NCBI GenBank assembly: GCA_050260415.1
Contig: JBLNCE010000055.1
Span: 30,185-94,184, forward strand
Direction of reading: 5' to 3'
DNA length: 64,000 bases
DNA from: JBLNCE01 sp050260415
GTDB taxonomy: Bacteria > Bacillota > UBA4882 > JAAYXC01
Below, piece by piece: positions 8,573-17,218 of the stretch (positions within the stretch are counted from its first letter, which is position 1; each line of letters starts with the position of its first letter). Made by a program: the position numbers and the translations under genes. A model generated the notes under the pieces. That model saw nothing but the letters and a program-made list of their open reading frames with translations. It ran no database searches and had not been told where the DNA came from.

Positions 8573-8635
8573 AGACCCTCACCCCTTTCCCCTCTCCCGC
8601 GATCGCGGGAGAGGGAAACGAAGGGGAGAGGGTAC
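8573..8635. repeat. Dispersed hairpin repeat (family A), copy in transporter operon
   Basis: A 63-bp element whose core CTCTCCCGCGAT-CGCGGGAGAG is a long perfect-to-near-perfect hairpin with flanking CCCTCACCCC and GGGGAGAGGG arms. Read on the other strand it is nearly identical to 35342-35405. Lying between the binding-protein and permease genes, it could limit transcription or protect the 3' end of the binding-protein message. No U-tract follows, so it is not a classical terminator. Confidence 0.8.
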
Positions 8636-8728
8636 AGCATCGAACCGCGAAAAGCGTGTTTGTACAACGCTTTCACTGTTAACGCGGTTATGGTTATCAC
8701 ATCGCGCGAACCCGATCGAGGTGATCTT

Positions 8729-9646
8729 ATGAAGCGACCGATCGCCGGACGCAGCAGCTTCCGTCATAAACATCGCGTGGACGCGGCGTTCGCGGTGCTG
8801 ACGATTGCGCCCACGGTGCTGCTCGTCTTTATATGCAGTTTTCTGCCCGTGGCCAAGTCCATCTACCTCAGTTTTCTCGATTTCAAGCTTTCCCGGGCCT
8901 ATCAAAGCTTGTGGAACAACTTCCAGAACTACAAGGAGATCCTAGCCCAGGGAGACCTGGTTGCCGCCGTCAAGGTCACCTTGGTCTTTGTCGCGGTGGT
9001 CGTTTTCCTGCAGTTGTGCCTCGGCTTGTTGCTGGCTCTGATCCTAAACAGCCGGATCCATGGCCGGCGGCTCGCGCGGAGCCTGGTGCTCCTGCCCTGG
9101 GTCATACCCACGGTGATTACGGCGCTGCTCTGGAACTGGCTGTATCAACCCCAGTACGGTCTGATCAACTATGTCCTGCTGAAGACGGGCCTGATCGCCA
9201 GCCCCGCGTCCTGGCTTGCGGATGTGAAACTGGCCTTGCCGAGCGTGATGGTAACGGCGCTTTGGAAGCAGTTGCCGTTGATGGCCTTGATGCTCTTGGC
9301 CGGCCTGCAGTCAATCCCGGTCGAGATGTATGAGGCGGCGCGGATGGACGGCGCTGGCGCGCTGCAGTCCCTGCGGTTTATCACCCTGCCCTTCCTGCGA
9401 AGCGTCATCCGGACCACGGTTATGATCTCGATTATCCTTAACTTTAAACAGTTCCCCTTGTTCTGGATCATGACCGGCGGCGGTCCGATCGACGCCACGA
9501 CCACCCTGGCGATTTACAGCTACAAGAGCGCTTTCGTCAACCTGGATTTCGGTAAGGGCGCGGCGATTGCCACGCTCTGGCTGGTGCTGTTGGTGGCCGT
9601 GTATCTGGGTTTCAACCGGCTTTTCAAGATAAACGAGGTCGAATAA
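8729..9646 (+). CDS. Sugar ABC transporter permease (MalF-like)
   Basis: The 305-residue inner-membrane protein has about six hydrophobic segments, beginning with FAVLTIAPTVLLVFICSFLP near residue 20. The cytoplasmic EAA loop is EMYEAARMDGAGALQSLRFI near residue 205, which docks the ATPase. This is the MalF/UgpA-type half of a family 1 sugar importer. ATG at 8729 is preferred because GAGGTGAT lies just upstream; the frame could open earlier at 8660 without a ribosome binding site. It forms a set with the binding protein at 7274 and the second permease at 9746. Confidence 0.9.
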   Translation: MKRPIAGRSSFRHKHRVDAAFAVLTIAPTVLLVFICSFLPVAKSIYLSFLDFKLSRAYQSLWNNFQNYKEILAQGDLVAAVKVTLVFVAVVVFLQLCLGLLLALILNSRIHGRRLARSLVLLPWVIPTVITALLWNWLYQPQYGLINYVLLKTGLIASPASWLADVKLALPSVMVTALWKQLPLMALMLLAGLQSIPVEMYEAARMDGAGALQSLRFITLPFLRSVIRTTVMISIILNFKQFPLFWIMTGGGPIDATTTLAIYSYKSAFVNLDFGKGAAIATLWLVLLVAVYLGFNRLFKINEVE

Positions 9647-9745
9647 TCCAGCACGACTCGCCATGCGGCTTTGTTCTCCCAAAGGGAGATCGCGACACGG
9701 AGTTATTGCAAACCGTCCGAATCACGCGACAAGGTGGGACCGACC

Positions 9746-10573
9746 GTGAAGGACAAAAGCAGGCTGATCACCTATCCGGCGCTCTGCGTCTTCCTGGTTT
9801 TTTTGCTCTTCCCGCTTTATTGGATGCTCTGCACATCGTTCAAGACGAACCTCGTGATCTATAAGGTACCACCGGAATGGTACCCGCATCTTCCCACGCT
9901 CGCCAATTACGCGCGCCTTTTTCGGGAAGGGGCGTTCATCGGCTATTATCTCAACAACTTCATCGCTTCCTTCCTCGCCACGGCTTTGACCGTCATCCTT
10001 GCCGTCTTGTCCGGGTACTCACTGTCGCGGTTTAAGTTTCGGGGCAGCAATCTGCTCATGCTCCTGCTGCTCTCGACGCAGATGTTCCCCCTGATTGGAA
10101 TCGTGATCGCCCTGTATACCGTCTTCCGGTCCATGAGCCTGCTCAATACGATGACCGGTTTGGTCCTGGCTCTATCCGCCGCGGCCCTGCCGTTCTGTGT
10201 CTGGCTGATCAAGGGGTTCTTCGACAGCGTGCCCATATCATTGGAGGAAGCAGCCGCCATCGACGGCTGCGGCCGGCTCGGCACACTGGCGCGGGTCGTT
10301 CTGCCGCTTTCCAAACCCGGCCTCCTGGCGATCGGTACCTACGCCTTCCTGCTGTCCTGGGATGACTTCCTCTACTGCCTGACGCTCATCACCAAAGACA
10401 ACCTGCGCACGCTCTCGGTGGGGATTGCCCTGCGGTACCTGGGCGAACTCTCTTACGATTGGGCCACGGTCATGACAATCTCGGTCATCGGTACGCTGCC
10501 CATGCTGTTGCTCTTCGTGTTCTTCCAGGGTTACATGGTTCAAGGATTGACCGGGGGGAGCATCAAGGGGTAG
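9746..10573 (+). CDS. Sugar ABC transporter permease (MalG-like)
   Basis: The 275-residue inner-membrane protein is the second permease half. It opens with YPALCVFLVFLLFPLYWMLC and has the EAA loop LEEAAAIDGCGRLGTLARVV near residue 170. The C-terminus FFQGYMVQGLTGGSIKG is typical of MalG/UgpE-type proteins. GTG at 9746 is chosen because AAGGTGG lies 8 nt upstream; longer starts back to 9671 lack one. Its C-terminal third is duplicated, in decayed form, at 2003-2287. The phosphofructokinase gene follows within 53 nt, tying import directly to glycolytic genes. Confidence 0.9.
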   Translation: MKDKSRLITYPALCVFLVFLLFPLYWMLCTSFKTNLVIYKVPPEWYPHLPTLANYARLFREGAFIGYYLNNFIASFLATALTVILAVLSGYSLSRFKFRGSNLLMLLLLSTQMFPLIGIVIALYTVFRSMSLLNTMTGLVLALSAAALPFCVWLIKGFFDSVPISLEEAAAIDGCGRLGTLARVVLPLSKPGLLAIGTYAFLLSWDDFLYCLTLITKDNLRTLSVGIALRYLGELSYDWATVMTISVIGTLPMLLLFVFFQGYMVQGLTGGSIKG

Positions 10574-10626
10574 CTGCCCCTAGCAATGATCTACGCCACT
10601 AGCCATCCTACAAGGAGGGAAATGTC

Positions 10627-11805
10627 ATGACCGGCAATCTATTGGTCGCGCACGGCGGCGGGCCGACCGCTGTCATCAACGCGTCGCTGTTTGGGGTGGT
10701 GTCGGAAGCGAAAAAGCACAAGGAGATCAACGGCATATTCGGCGCGCGTTTCGGGATCGACGGCGTCTTGAACGAGAGCTTCATCGACCTCGGCCGGGAA
10801 CCGGAGTCCAAGATCGATAGGCTTCCCTACACTCCATCCTCGGCGCTTGGTTCCACCCGACGCAAACTGACGGAGGATGATTACCCCCGCATCATCGAGA
10901 TCTTCAAGCGCTACAACATCCGCTATTTCCTCTACAACGGCGGGAACGACTCCATGGACACCTGCCTGAAGGTGGCGGAAGCCGCGGGGAATTACGAGAT
11001 CCAGGTCATCGGCGTACCCAAGACCATTGATAACGATCTGGCGGAGACGGATCATTGTCCGGGTTTCGGCAGTGCCGCGCGTTATACGGCAGTCAGCGCC
11101 ATGGAACTGTTCAAGGAGGTGGCGGGGCTCCCGATCCATGTCATCGTCATGGAGACCATGGGCAGGAACGCCGGCTGGCTTACCGCCGCCGCGGCCCTTG
11201 GCCGGAAGAGCGAGACCGACGGTCCCCATCTGGTCTACCTGCCGGAACGGGTTTTCCGCGAAGAGCAGTTCGTCGAGGATGTAAGGCGCTGGAACTCCCG
11301 GGTCAAGGGTGTATTGGTGGTGGCCAGCGAGGGGCTGGTGGACGAGAAGGGGGAGTCCATTGCCAACACCGGCATCCTGGATGGTTTCGGGCATAAGATC
11401 CCTGGGGGCGTCGGCCAGGCCTTATCCAATATACTCATCAAGCACGGCCTTAAATCACGCAGCGAAAAACCCGGGCTCCTCGGGCGCAACTCCATCGCCC
11501 TGCAATCGTCCGTCGACCGCGACGAAGCCATCCGGGTCGGGGTGCATGCGGTCCAGTGCCTCATGGAGGGAAAGACGGGGTACATGGTGGCGATCAGGCG
11601 CGTAACCAACACGCCCTACCAATCCACGCTGGAACTCGTGCCGTTGGCGAAGGTCGCCAATGTGGAGCGCAAGATGCCCGACAAATTCATCAACAAAGAA
11701 GGCAACGGCATCGAGCCGTCCTTTGCCGACTACTGCCTGCCGCTCCTCGGCGAACCCTTGCCGGACTATGTCGCGCTGGACGGGGTTTCCGTGGCCAAGG
11801 CGTGA
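10627..11805 (+). CDS. pfp: 6-phosphofructokinase, probably PPi-dependent
   Basis: The 392-residue phosphofructokinase-family protein should phosphorylate fructose-6-P (or tagatose-6-P) at C1. The phosphoryl-donor motif reads GGNDS at residues 105-109, with Asp where ATP enzymes have Gly (GGDGS). The next reads PKTIDND at 131-137, with Lys where ATP enzymes have Gly. In this family that Asp/Lys pair marks use of pyrophosphate. Other motifs are HGGGPTAVINAS at the N-terminus and METMGRNAGWLTAAAAL near residue 175. AAGGAGGG before ATG 10627 is a strong ribosome binding site. It follows the sugar permeases and precedes an aldolase gene, so the operon feeds itself to triose phosphates. Donor choice is inferred from the two residues. 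Confidence 0.88.
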   Translation: MTGNLLVAHGGGPTAVINASLFGVVSEAKKHKEINGIFGARFGIDGVLNESFIDLGREPESKIDRLPYTPSSALGSTRRKLTEDDYPRIIEIFKRYNIRYFLYNGGNDSMDTCLKVAEAAGNYEIQVIGVPKTIDNDLAETDHCPGFGSAARYTAVSAMELFKEVAGLPIHVIVMETMGRNAGWLTAAAALGRKSETDGPHLVYLPERVFREEQFVEDVRRWNSRVKGVLVVASEGLVDEKGESIANTGILDGFGHKIPGGVGQALSNILIKHGLKSRSEKPGLLGRNSIALQSSVDRDEAIRVGVHAVQCLMEGKTGYMVAIRRVTNTPYQSTLELVPLAKVANVERKMPDKFINKEGNGIEPSFADYCLPLLGEPLPDYVALDGVSVAKA

Positions 11806-11821
11806 GGTAATCGCCCGGGAT

Positions 11822-11980
11822 AAAGTAACGATTACGATTGCGGAGTACGAGTACGTGTACGAGTACGATTATGATTGCGAGTGCATGTACATACAGGTAC
11901 GGGTACGACAGAAAACATGGCGAAGATTATTCTCTGGCTCCCCTCACAGGCGTTTTGCCGGGACAACAAGGGATGAAAAT
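11822..11980. repeat. Composite hexamer repeat R1 (TACGAG type) plus conserved module
   Basis: The pfp-fba gap holds a run of degenerate 6-mers (11825-11910: GAGTAC, GAGTAC, GTGTAC, GAGTAC, GATTAT, GATTGC and so on). Next comes CATGGCGAAGATTATTCTC (11916-), matched at 20 of 24 positions by 47551-47574. Then comes the module CCGGGACAACAAG (11958-11970) with GATGAAAAT, identical at 51993-52005 and similar at 47430-47454. No gene is seen. It lies inside an apparent operon. Confidence 0.75.
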
Positions 11981-12050
11981 CGGGTTGACGTCCCCGAGCG
12001 ACGAGCGACCAGCGACGAGCTGCGTTTTTCAAAATAAGGAGTGAATATCG

Positions 12051-12905
12051 ATGCTTGTTACCAGCAAGGAGATCGTTCTGAAGGCGTACAAAGAGGGGTA
12101 TGCGGTGCCGGCCATCAATACCCAGGGCGGCAACTACGACATTATCCGCTCGATCTGCCTCGCGGCCGAGGAGATGAAGTCGCCGGTGATCCTGGCGCAC
12201 TATATCGCCACCGGCGCGTATTCGGGCAACGAATGGTTCGCCGAGGTGGCGAAATACTGGGCAAAGAAGGTCGCCGTGCCCGTGGCGGTTCACCTGGATC
12301 ACGGCGACACCTTCAAGACCTGCGTTGAAGCGCTCCAGATGGGCTTTACCTCCATCATGCTGGATTGCTCCACCGAATCGATCGAGGATAATATCCTGCA
12401 CACCAATAAAGTGATCGAGGTCTGCCACGCCGTCAACATCCCGGTCGAGGCGGAGGTGGGCGAGCTTGTCCGGCTGGACGCCACCGGCGCGGTCATGGAG
12501 AACAAGAACATTGCCAACGTGGATGACGTGAAGCGATTCCTGGCTGGCTGCCAACCCGACATGCTGGCAATCGGCATCGGCAACGCGCATGGGTTCTACA
12601 AGGGCAGACCGGACATCCGCCTGGATATCCTGAGACAGGTGCGGGAAATAACCTCTTTGCCGTTGGTGTTGCACGGTTGCACCGGTATGCCCGACGAGAT
12701 CGTCAAGGAAGCCATCGGCCTCGGCATGGCCAAGATCAACTTCGGCACCCTGGTCCGCCATAAGTATCTCGACTACTACAAGGAAGGCATTGAGACCCTG
12801 GAACACAACGGCCACTCCTGGAAAGTCTCACAGTTCGCCGAGCTGAAATTGAGGGAGATCATCAAGGACATTATCAAGCTGTCCGGTTCGGAAAATAAGT
12901 ACTAG
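12051..12905 (+). CDS. fba: Class II ketose-bisphosphate aldolase
   Basis: The 284-residue zinc aldolase of the FbaA/GatY/KbaY family cleaves fructose-1,6-bisphosphate or tagatose-1,6-bisphosphate to dihydroxyacetone phosphate and glyceraldehyde-3-phosphate. Zinc ligands are visible in VHLDHGDTF near residue 83, in GNAHGFYKG near 180 and in LVLHGCTGMP near 208. EAEVGE near 135 and AKINFGT near 230 are the usual substrate-site segments. The length matches the GatY/KbaY group (about 285) better than long FbaA. AAGGAGTGA upstream supports ATG 12051. Following a PFK and preceding a triosephosphate isomerase, it supplies the cleavage step. Sequence alone cannot settle fructose versus tagatose. Confidence 0.88.
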   Translation: MLVTSKEIVLKAYKEGYAVPAINTQGGNYDIIRSICLAAEEMKSPVILAHYIATGAYSGNEWFAEVAKYWAKKVAVPVAVHLDHGDTFKTCVEALQMGFTSIMLDCSTESIEDNILHTNKVIEVCHAVNIPVEAEVGELVRLDATGAVMENKNIANVDDVKRFLAGCQPDMLAIGIGNAHGFYKGRPDIRLDILRQVREITSLPLVLHGCTGMPDEIVKEAIGLGMAKINFGTLVRHKYLDYYKEGIETLEHNGHSWKVSQFAELKLREIIKDIIKLSGSENKY

Positions 12906-13027
12906 CGAAGGGCGCGGCTGATCTTGCATCATTCCTTCACTCCCAGGTCCTCCCCTGTGATCGCGTGGGCGGGATGGAGAGAGGGCAAATCATCGGCAAA
13001 GCATATTTCGCAAGGTGGAGAAGCATC

Positions 13028-14374
13028 GTGGACCAGAAACAACTTAATCTCGGCTTTGTCACCACGCTTTCCGGGCGCTGGCCCCGGGAACTGCCGGCGC
13101 GGCGCGATGAAGAATACGCGTCCTGGCTGGCCGCGGCCTTTCCCGGCGTTAATCTCGTGCGCGCCCGCGAAATCGCCGTGGACAACGAGAGCGTGGCGCG
13201 GATCGCGGCTGGTTTCAAGGCCTGTGCCGTGGATCTGATTGTCGTCCTGATCGGCGCCTTTACCGGCGATTTCGCCGCGGTCGCCTTGGGCGAGGAACTC
13301 AAGGTCCCCATCATCCTCTGGGCGCCGCGTGAACCGCCGTTCGACGGGGGGCGTCTCATGGCGAACAGCCTGGTGGCGGCCACCATGAACGCGGCGGCCC
13401 TGAACAGGATGGATCTAAAATACCACTTCGTATATGGCGATCGCGACGAGGAAAGAGTCGGCGGGGAGGTCGCCCGTTACATCCGCGTGTACGGCGCCCT
13501 CAAGAGATTGAGGCATACATACCTTGGTTTGCTGGGCTACCGGCCGACCGCGTTCTACAGTTCGACTTTTGACGAGACCCTGATCCGCAAGCGGTTCGGC
13601 CTCAAAATGGAAGAATTCGACCTGAAGATGGTCTTCGACCTGGCGGAGAAGGTCGAGCCAGACAAGCTGGCGGCGGAGATAAGGGAATTCGAGAAGACCG
13701 TCAGGCTCGTCAACCTGCCCGAGGGTCATCTGGAGAACCATTGCCGGCTATACCTTGCGCTGGAGAGATTCTTCGCGGAGCAGGGGTTTGATGCCGTCTC
13801 CCTCAAGTGCTGGCCGGAGATGGGTTTCCTAAAGTATACGCCCTGCGCGGTGTTGTCCCGGTTCGCCGAGAAAGGCTTCGTCATCGGGTGCGAAAGTGAC
13901 GTGGACGCCACGATTACGATGCTGATCCAGACGTACCTGACGGGTCAGGCTGTTTTCATGGGCGATCTAGTTACCATCGACGAGCGCGAGAACACGGCCC
14001 TGTTCTGGCATTGCGGCCAGGCCGCCGGGAGCCTCAAGGACCCGGAGCGCGAGTCGTTTGCCAGCAATCATCCCTTGGCCGGCCAGGGTGTGGTCTTCGA
14101 AACGACGCTCAAACCGGGCAGGGTCACGATTGCCCGCATGTCCAAGATCGGCGGCGGGTACAAGCTCTTCCTGACCGCCGGACAAGCCGTGCCGACCGAA
14201 AAAGTTGTCAAAGGCGTGATGGTGAACGTGGTCCTGGACGATCCGGTCCTGAGGACCGTCTACCGGATCGCGGCGGAAGGCGTGCCGCATCATTATGGCA
14301 TCGTCTGGGCCGATGTACGTGAAGACCTGAGGGTTCTCTGCGCGGCCCTGGGGATCGAAGTCTTGCAGGTATAG
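13028..14374 (+). CDS. L-fucose/L-arabinose isomerase family protein
   Basis: The 448-residue protein resembles the FucI/AraA superfamily of aldose-ketose isomerases. The N-terminal sugar-binding alpha/beta domain includes LIVVLIGAFTGDFAAVALGE, and the region near residues 275-325 includes LKCWPEMGF, CAVLSRFAEKGF and IGCESDVDATITM. These contain the Glu and Asp that hold the metal in relatives, and NTALFWHCGQAA follows near 325. Such proteins interconvert an aldose and a ketose using Mn2+. GTG at 13028 has AAGGTGGAG 7 nt upstream; a longer frame from 12965 lacks a good site. It lies between aldolase and triosephosphate isomerase genes, so it may feed a second sugar into the same lower pathway. 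The substrate is unknown. Confidence 0.75.
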   Translation: MDQKQLNLGFVTTLSGRWPRELPARRDEEYASWLAAAFPGVNLVRAREIAVDNESVARIAAGFKACAVDLIVVLIGAFTGDFAAVALGEELKVPIILWAPREPPFDGGRLMANSLVAATMNAAALNRMDLKYHFVYGDRDEERVGGEVARYIRVYGALKRLRHTYLGLLGYRPTAFYSSTFDETLIRKRFGLKMEEFDLKMVFDLAEKVEPDKLAAEIREFEKTVRLVNLPEGHLENHCRLYLALERFFAEQGFDAVSLKCWPEMGFLKYTPCAVLSRFAEKGFVIGCESDVDATITMLIQTYLTGQAVFMGDLVTIDERENTALFWHCGQAAGSLKDPERESFASNHPLAGQGVVFETTLKPGRVTIARMSKIGGGYKLFLTAGQAVPTEKVVKGVMVNVVLDDPVLRTVYRIAAEGVPHHYGIVWADVREDLRVLCAALGIEVLQV

Positions 14375-14434
14375 GTAGAGAAACGAAGCTTTGCCATGGA
14401 TGCGGTAGCCGCGACCGGAGAGGAGGAGGTTTTC

Positions 14435-15370
14435 TTGCGGGAAATCTTCGTCAATCTTAAACGTTTCGACGTGCCCAGGCGGCTCGGCGGGATCTGTCAA
14501 TCGGAGGACCCGCGTGCCTGGGTGGAGTGGATAATCTCGGAAAGCGTCCGCGGGGGCTTGGGCAGGCTGTCGGGGATGGAACTAACCTTTCTCTTGCCGG
14601 AAGGACTGATCCTCGAGGCCGCGGGAAGGCTGGCGTCTTTTCCGGCGCAGGAGACGCGGTCCATCAACCTCGGCTGCCAGGGGGTCTTTCGTGAGGACGT
14701 CGCGCCGGGGGGGAATTTTGGCGCTTTCACCACGAACCGTCCCGCCGCCGCCGCCAAGAATCTTGGTTGTACCTGGACGATCGTCGGCCATTCCGAAGAA
14801 CGCCGGGATAAGCTGGGCGTCATCGCAAAGTACGATCCGGACGTGCTCCAGAATATGGCTCAACAGCGAAAAGCCAAGTCGGCGGTGGATGCGCTCATCA
14901 ACGAGGAGATTCTCCGCGCCCTGGATGCCGGGCTGAATGTGCTGGTTTGCGTGGGTGAGACCGCGGAGGAAAAGGGGGAAGGAGATTTCCCGGCCCAGAA
15001 GCCTCGCATCGAGGAGGTGCTCCGCGCCCAACTGGCGACGGGCCTGAAGGAGGTCGCGGGCAAGTTGGACGGGCGGAAGATCGTCCTCGGTTACGAGCCG
15101 ATCTGGGCGATCGGCCCCGGCAGGACGCCTCCGGGGGAGGATTATATTGGCTTCGTCTCCGCTTTCATCAAGCAGACCGTCAAGGAGATCCACGGCTTCG
15201 ATCCGACCGTGGTCTATGGCGGCGGGTTGAAGGAAGAGAATGCCGGCATGATCGCCCGCATCCCGGCGATCGGCGGCGGACTGGTGGCACTGACCCGGTT
15301 CACCGGCGAGATCGCCTTTGAGCCGGAGGGGTTGATCAGGATCGTCGGGAAGTACCTTGAGGCGGGCTGA
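14435..15370 (+). CDS. tpiA: Triosephosphate isomerase-like protein
   Basis: The 311-residue TIM-barrel enzyme interconverts dihydroxyacetone phosphate and glyceraldehyde-3-phosphate. The catalytic residues are in place: Lys in FVNLKRFD near residue 8 (NWK in most), His in TIVGHSEERR near residue 113, Glu in YEPIWAIGPGRTP near residue 220, and the phosphate-binding YGGGLKEENA near residue 260. It is longer than the usual 250 residues because of insertions near residues 20-55 and 135-165, as in some sugar-operon TIM paralogues. TTG at 14435 is chosen because AGGAGGAGG lies 5-6 nt upstream. It completes the route from the imported sugar to glycolysis. A housekeeping TIM probably exists elsewhere. 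Confidence 0.85.
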   Translation: MREIFVNLKRFDVPRRLGGICQSEDPRAWVEWIISESVRGGLGRLSGMELTFLLPEGLILEAAGRLASFPAQETRSINLGCQGVFREDVAPGGNFGAFTTNRPAAAAKNLGCTWTIVGHSEERRDKLGVIAKYDPDVLQNMAQQRKAKSAVDALINEEILRALDAGLNVLVCVGETAEEKGEGDFPAQKPRIEEVLRAQLATGLKEVAGKLDGRKIVLGYEPIWAIGPGRTPPGEDYIGFVSAFIKQTVKEIHGFDPTVVYGGGLKEENAGMIARIPAIGGGLVALTRFTGEIAFEPEGLIRIVGKYLEAG

Positions 15371-15501
15371 ATCCAGAGGGCCCATCCCGGGGTGAGGGTT
15401 GAAGATTCATGAGGTTAGCGGTGGGCGTCTTTGTGCGTAGAACGACGCCACGACGAGAAGCGCAGCCCATCAACCAACCTTTTCAGAAAGGATAATAACG
15501 C

Positions 15502-16926
15502 ATGAAATCCGTAAACATCGAATACGGCGACGGATTGCTGCCGATCGAGGTCCCCGAGACGGCTGTGGTGCCGCGCTACAAAGAGACTTATTTTGACCCG
15601 CCCGCGGCGGCCGACCCGGCGGCCGCAATCAGGAAGGCCTTGGCCAACCCGCTGGGCATGGACCCCTTGGGAAAGTTGGCGAAAAACGGCAGCAAGGTCG
15701 TGATCGCCTTTCCCGACCGGGTCAAGGGCGGATCGCACGCGCAGGCGCACCGGCGGTTGGCGATTCCCATAATCGTCGAGGAACTCAAACGCGCCGGGGT
15801 ACGCGACCGGGATATCCTGCTGCTCTGCGCGATCGGATTGCACAAAAAGAATACGAAGGAAGAGTTCGACCAGTATCTCGGCCGGGAGATCGTGGACGTT
15901 TTCTGGCCGGACCGGATTAAGAACCACGACGCGGAGGACCCGGAAGGCATCGTGCAACTTGGCCGGGATGAGATGGGGAACCCCGTCTGCGTGAACAAAG
16001 ACATTTATGAGGCGGATCTGGCGGTCATGATCGGCCATACGCAGGGCAACCCTTACGGCGGTTATAGCGGCGGCTATAAGATGTGCGTCACCGGCGTGAC
16101 CGACTGGCGCTCGATCGGCAGCCACCATTGTCCGGCGACCATGCATCGCGAGGACTTCGTGCCGGTAAATACGGAGCGGAGCCACATGCGCAGGCAGTTT
16201 GATTCCATCGGCCGGGCGATGGAAAAAGGCATGGGTAAGAAGTTCTTCCTCGTCGATGCCGTGCTGGGCGCCGAATCGCAAATCCTGGCCGTCTACGCGG
16301 GCGCGGCGGCGGAGGTTCAGAAGGCGAGCTGGCCCCTGGCGCGGCAACGCACGGAAGTAGTCTTGGACATCAAAGAGAAGTTCGACGTCATGGTTTTTGG
16401 CCTGCCCAGGACCTTTCATTACGGTCCGGGCATGGGCACCAACCCGATCCTCATGCTCCAGGCGTGCGGAAGCCAGGTGGCGCGGAATCTCTCGGTCTTG
16501 AGGGAAGGCGGCGTCGTCATCGCCGCGTCCGTCTGCGATGGCTGGTTCAATGACGAATGGTTTCCCTCCTACCGCGAGGTCTATACAAGGCTGCAAGGCG
16601 TCGATGATCTGGCCCAGGCGGTCGCCTGGGCGGAGGAGATCGCCACCCGGCCCGAATATATCCGCAAATACCGGCACGAATTCGCCTACCATCCCTTCCA
16701 CGCCCTATCCATGGTCGCCATGGGCGGCGTGGCCCTGAGGCATACCAGCGCGATCTATGTGGTGGGGGCCAAGGAACCGCAATGCGCACGGGGTATGAGA
16801 ATGAGGCCGGTCGATACCTTTGCCGAGGCGCTCGGGGAAGCGGCGAAGATCGTCGGCAGGGACCCGAGGATGCTCGTGATACCGGAGGCGTTTACGAGAA
16901 CGGCTGTACATTTCAAGATGCCGTAA
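15502..16926 (+). CDS. LarA-type nickel-pincer racemase/epimerase homologue
   Basis: The 474-residue protein belongs to the lactate racemase (LarA) family, which uses a nickel pincer nucleotide to racemise 2-hydroxy acids by hydride transfer. Counterparts of LarA residues can be placed by spacing: Asp72-Arg73 in FPDRVKGG, His114 in GLHKKN (LarA His108), Lys193 in GGYSGGYK (the pincer-binding Lys184) and His209 in SIGSHH (His200). At the position of the second acid-base His174 the sequence reads Asn183 (TQGNPYGG). The substrate is therefore probably not plain lactate, because many family members act on other hydroxy acids or sugar acids. No larB, larC or larE cofactor gene is nearby. AGAAAGGAT supports ATG 15502. 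It follows the TIM gene after 131 bp and ends 12 nt before a tiny membrane protein gene. Confidence 0.8.
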   Translation: MKSVNIEYGDGLLPIEVPETAVVPRYKETYFDPPAAADPAAAIRKALANPLGMDPLGKLAKNGSKVVIAFPDRVKGGSHAQAHRRLAIPIIVEELKRAGVRDRDILLLCAIGLHKKNTKEEFDQYLGREIVDVFWPDRIKNHDAEDPEGIVQLGRDEMGNPVCVNKDIYEADLAVMIGHTQGNPYGGYSGGYKMCVTGVTDWRSIGSHHCPATMHREDFVPVNTERSHMRRQFDSIGRAMEKGMGKKFFLVDAVLGAESQILAVYAGAAAEVQKASWPLARQRTEVVLDIKEKFDVMVFGLPRTFHYGPGMGTNPILMLQACGSQVARNLSVLREGGVVIAASVCDGWFNDEWFPSYREVYTRLQGVDDLAQAVAWAEEIATRPEYIRKYRHEFAYHPFHALSMVAMGGVALRHTSAIYVVGAKEPQCARGMRMRPVDTFAEALGEAAKIVGRDPRMLVIPEAFTRTAVHFKMP

Positions 16927-16938
16927 TGGAGGGACGTC

Positions 16939-17100
16939 ATGTTCGCTCAGATCGATGATGCGCTCAAAGAGATCTTTACTCTGCACCGGACGCTCTACGG
17001 ACTCATTACGCTCGGCACCATGGTCGCGATCGGCGTTACGGTGGGCGCAATTACGGAACTGATCGTGCGCGTGGCTGGTCTCAGAGTGGACAAGCGTTGA
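16939..17100 (+). CDS. 53-residue single-span membrane protein
   Basis: A short frame, MFAQIDDALKEIFTLHRTL then YGLITLGTMVAIGVTVGAIT then ELIVRVAGLRVDKR, has GGAGGG 5 nt before its ATG and lies 12 nt after the LarA-type gene. The middle third is a single hydrophobic helix; the N-terminus is acidic and the C-terminus basic, so the tail should face the cytoplasm. It does not resemble a family I can name. The next gene encodes a TauE/SafE permease, so it may be a small partner of that transporter; that is inference from position alone. Confidence 0.65.
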   Translation: MFAQIDDALKEIFTLHRTLYGLITLGTMVAIGVTVGAITELIVRVAGLRVDKR

Positions 17101-17218
17101 TCGCGATCCCGGAAATCCAGGACATGCATGTAACTTGCCGCGGTATTACCGCCTTGGCGTATTAGCGCCGATACCGCAGATTCTCAAGGTACTTCCAAGA
17201 GCATCGGGAGGATTGAGT

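Noticed and set aside
11825..11910. Hexamer block considered as a CRISPR array or VNTR-coded gene
   Set aside because: The units are 6 bp, degenerate and without spacers, and there are no cas genes. The frames through it are stop-limited and not conserved.
15415..16701. A 428-codon open frame antisense to the LarA-type gene
   Set aside because: Shadow frame. The sense strand carries the conserved LarA residues.
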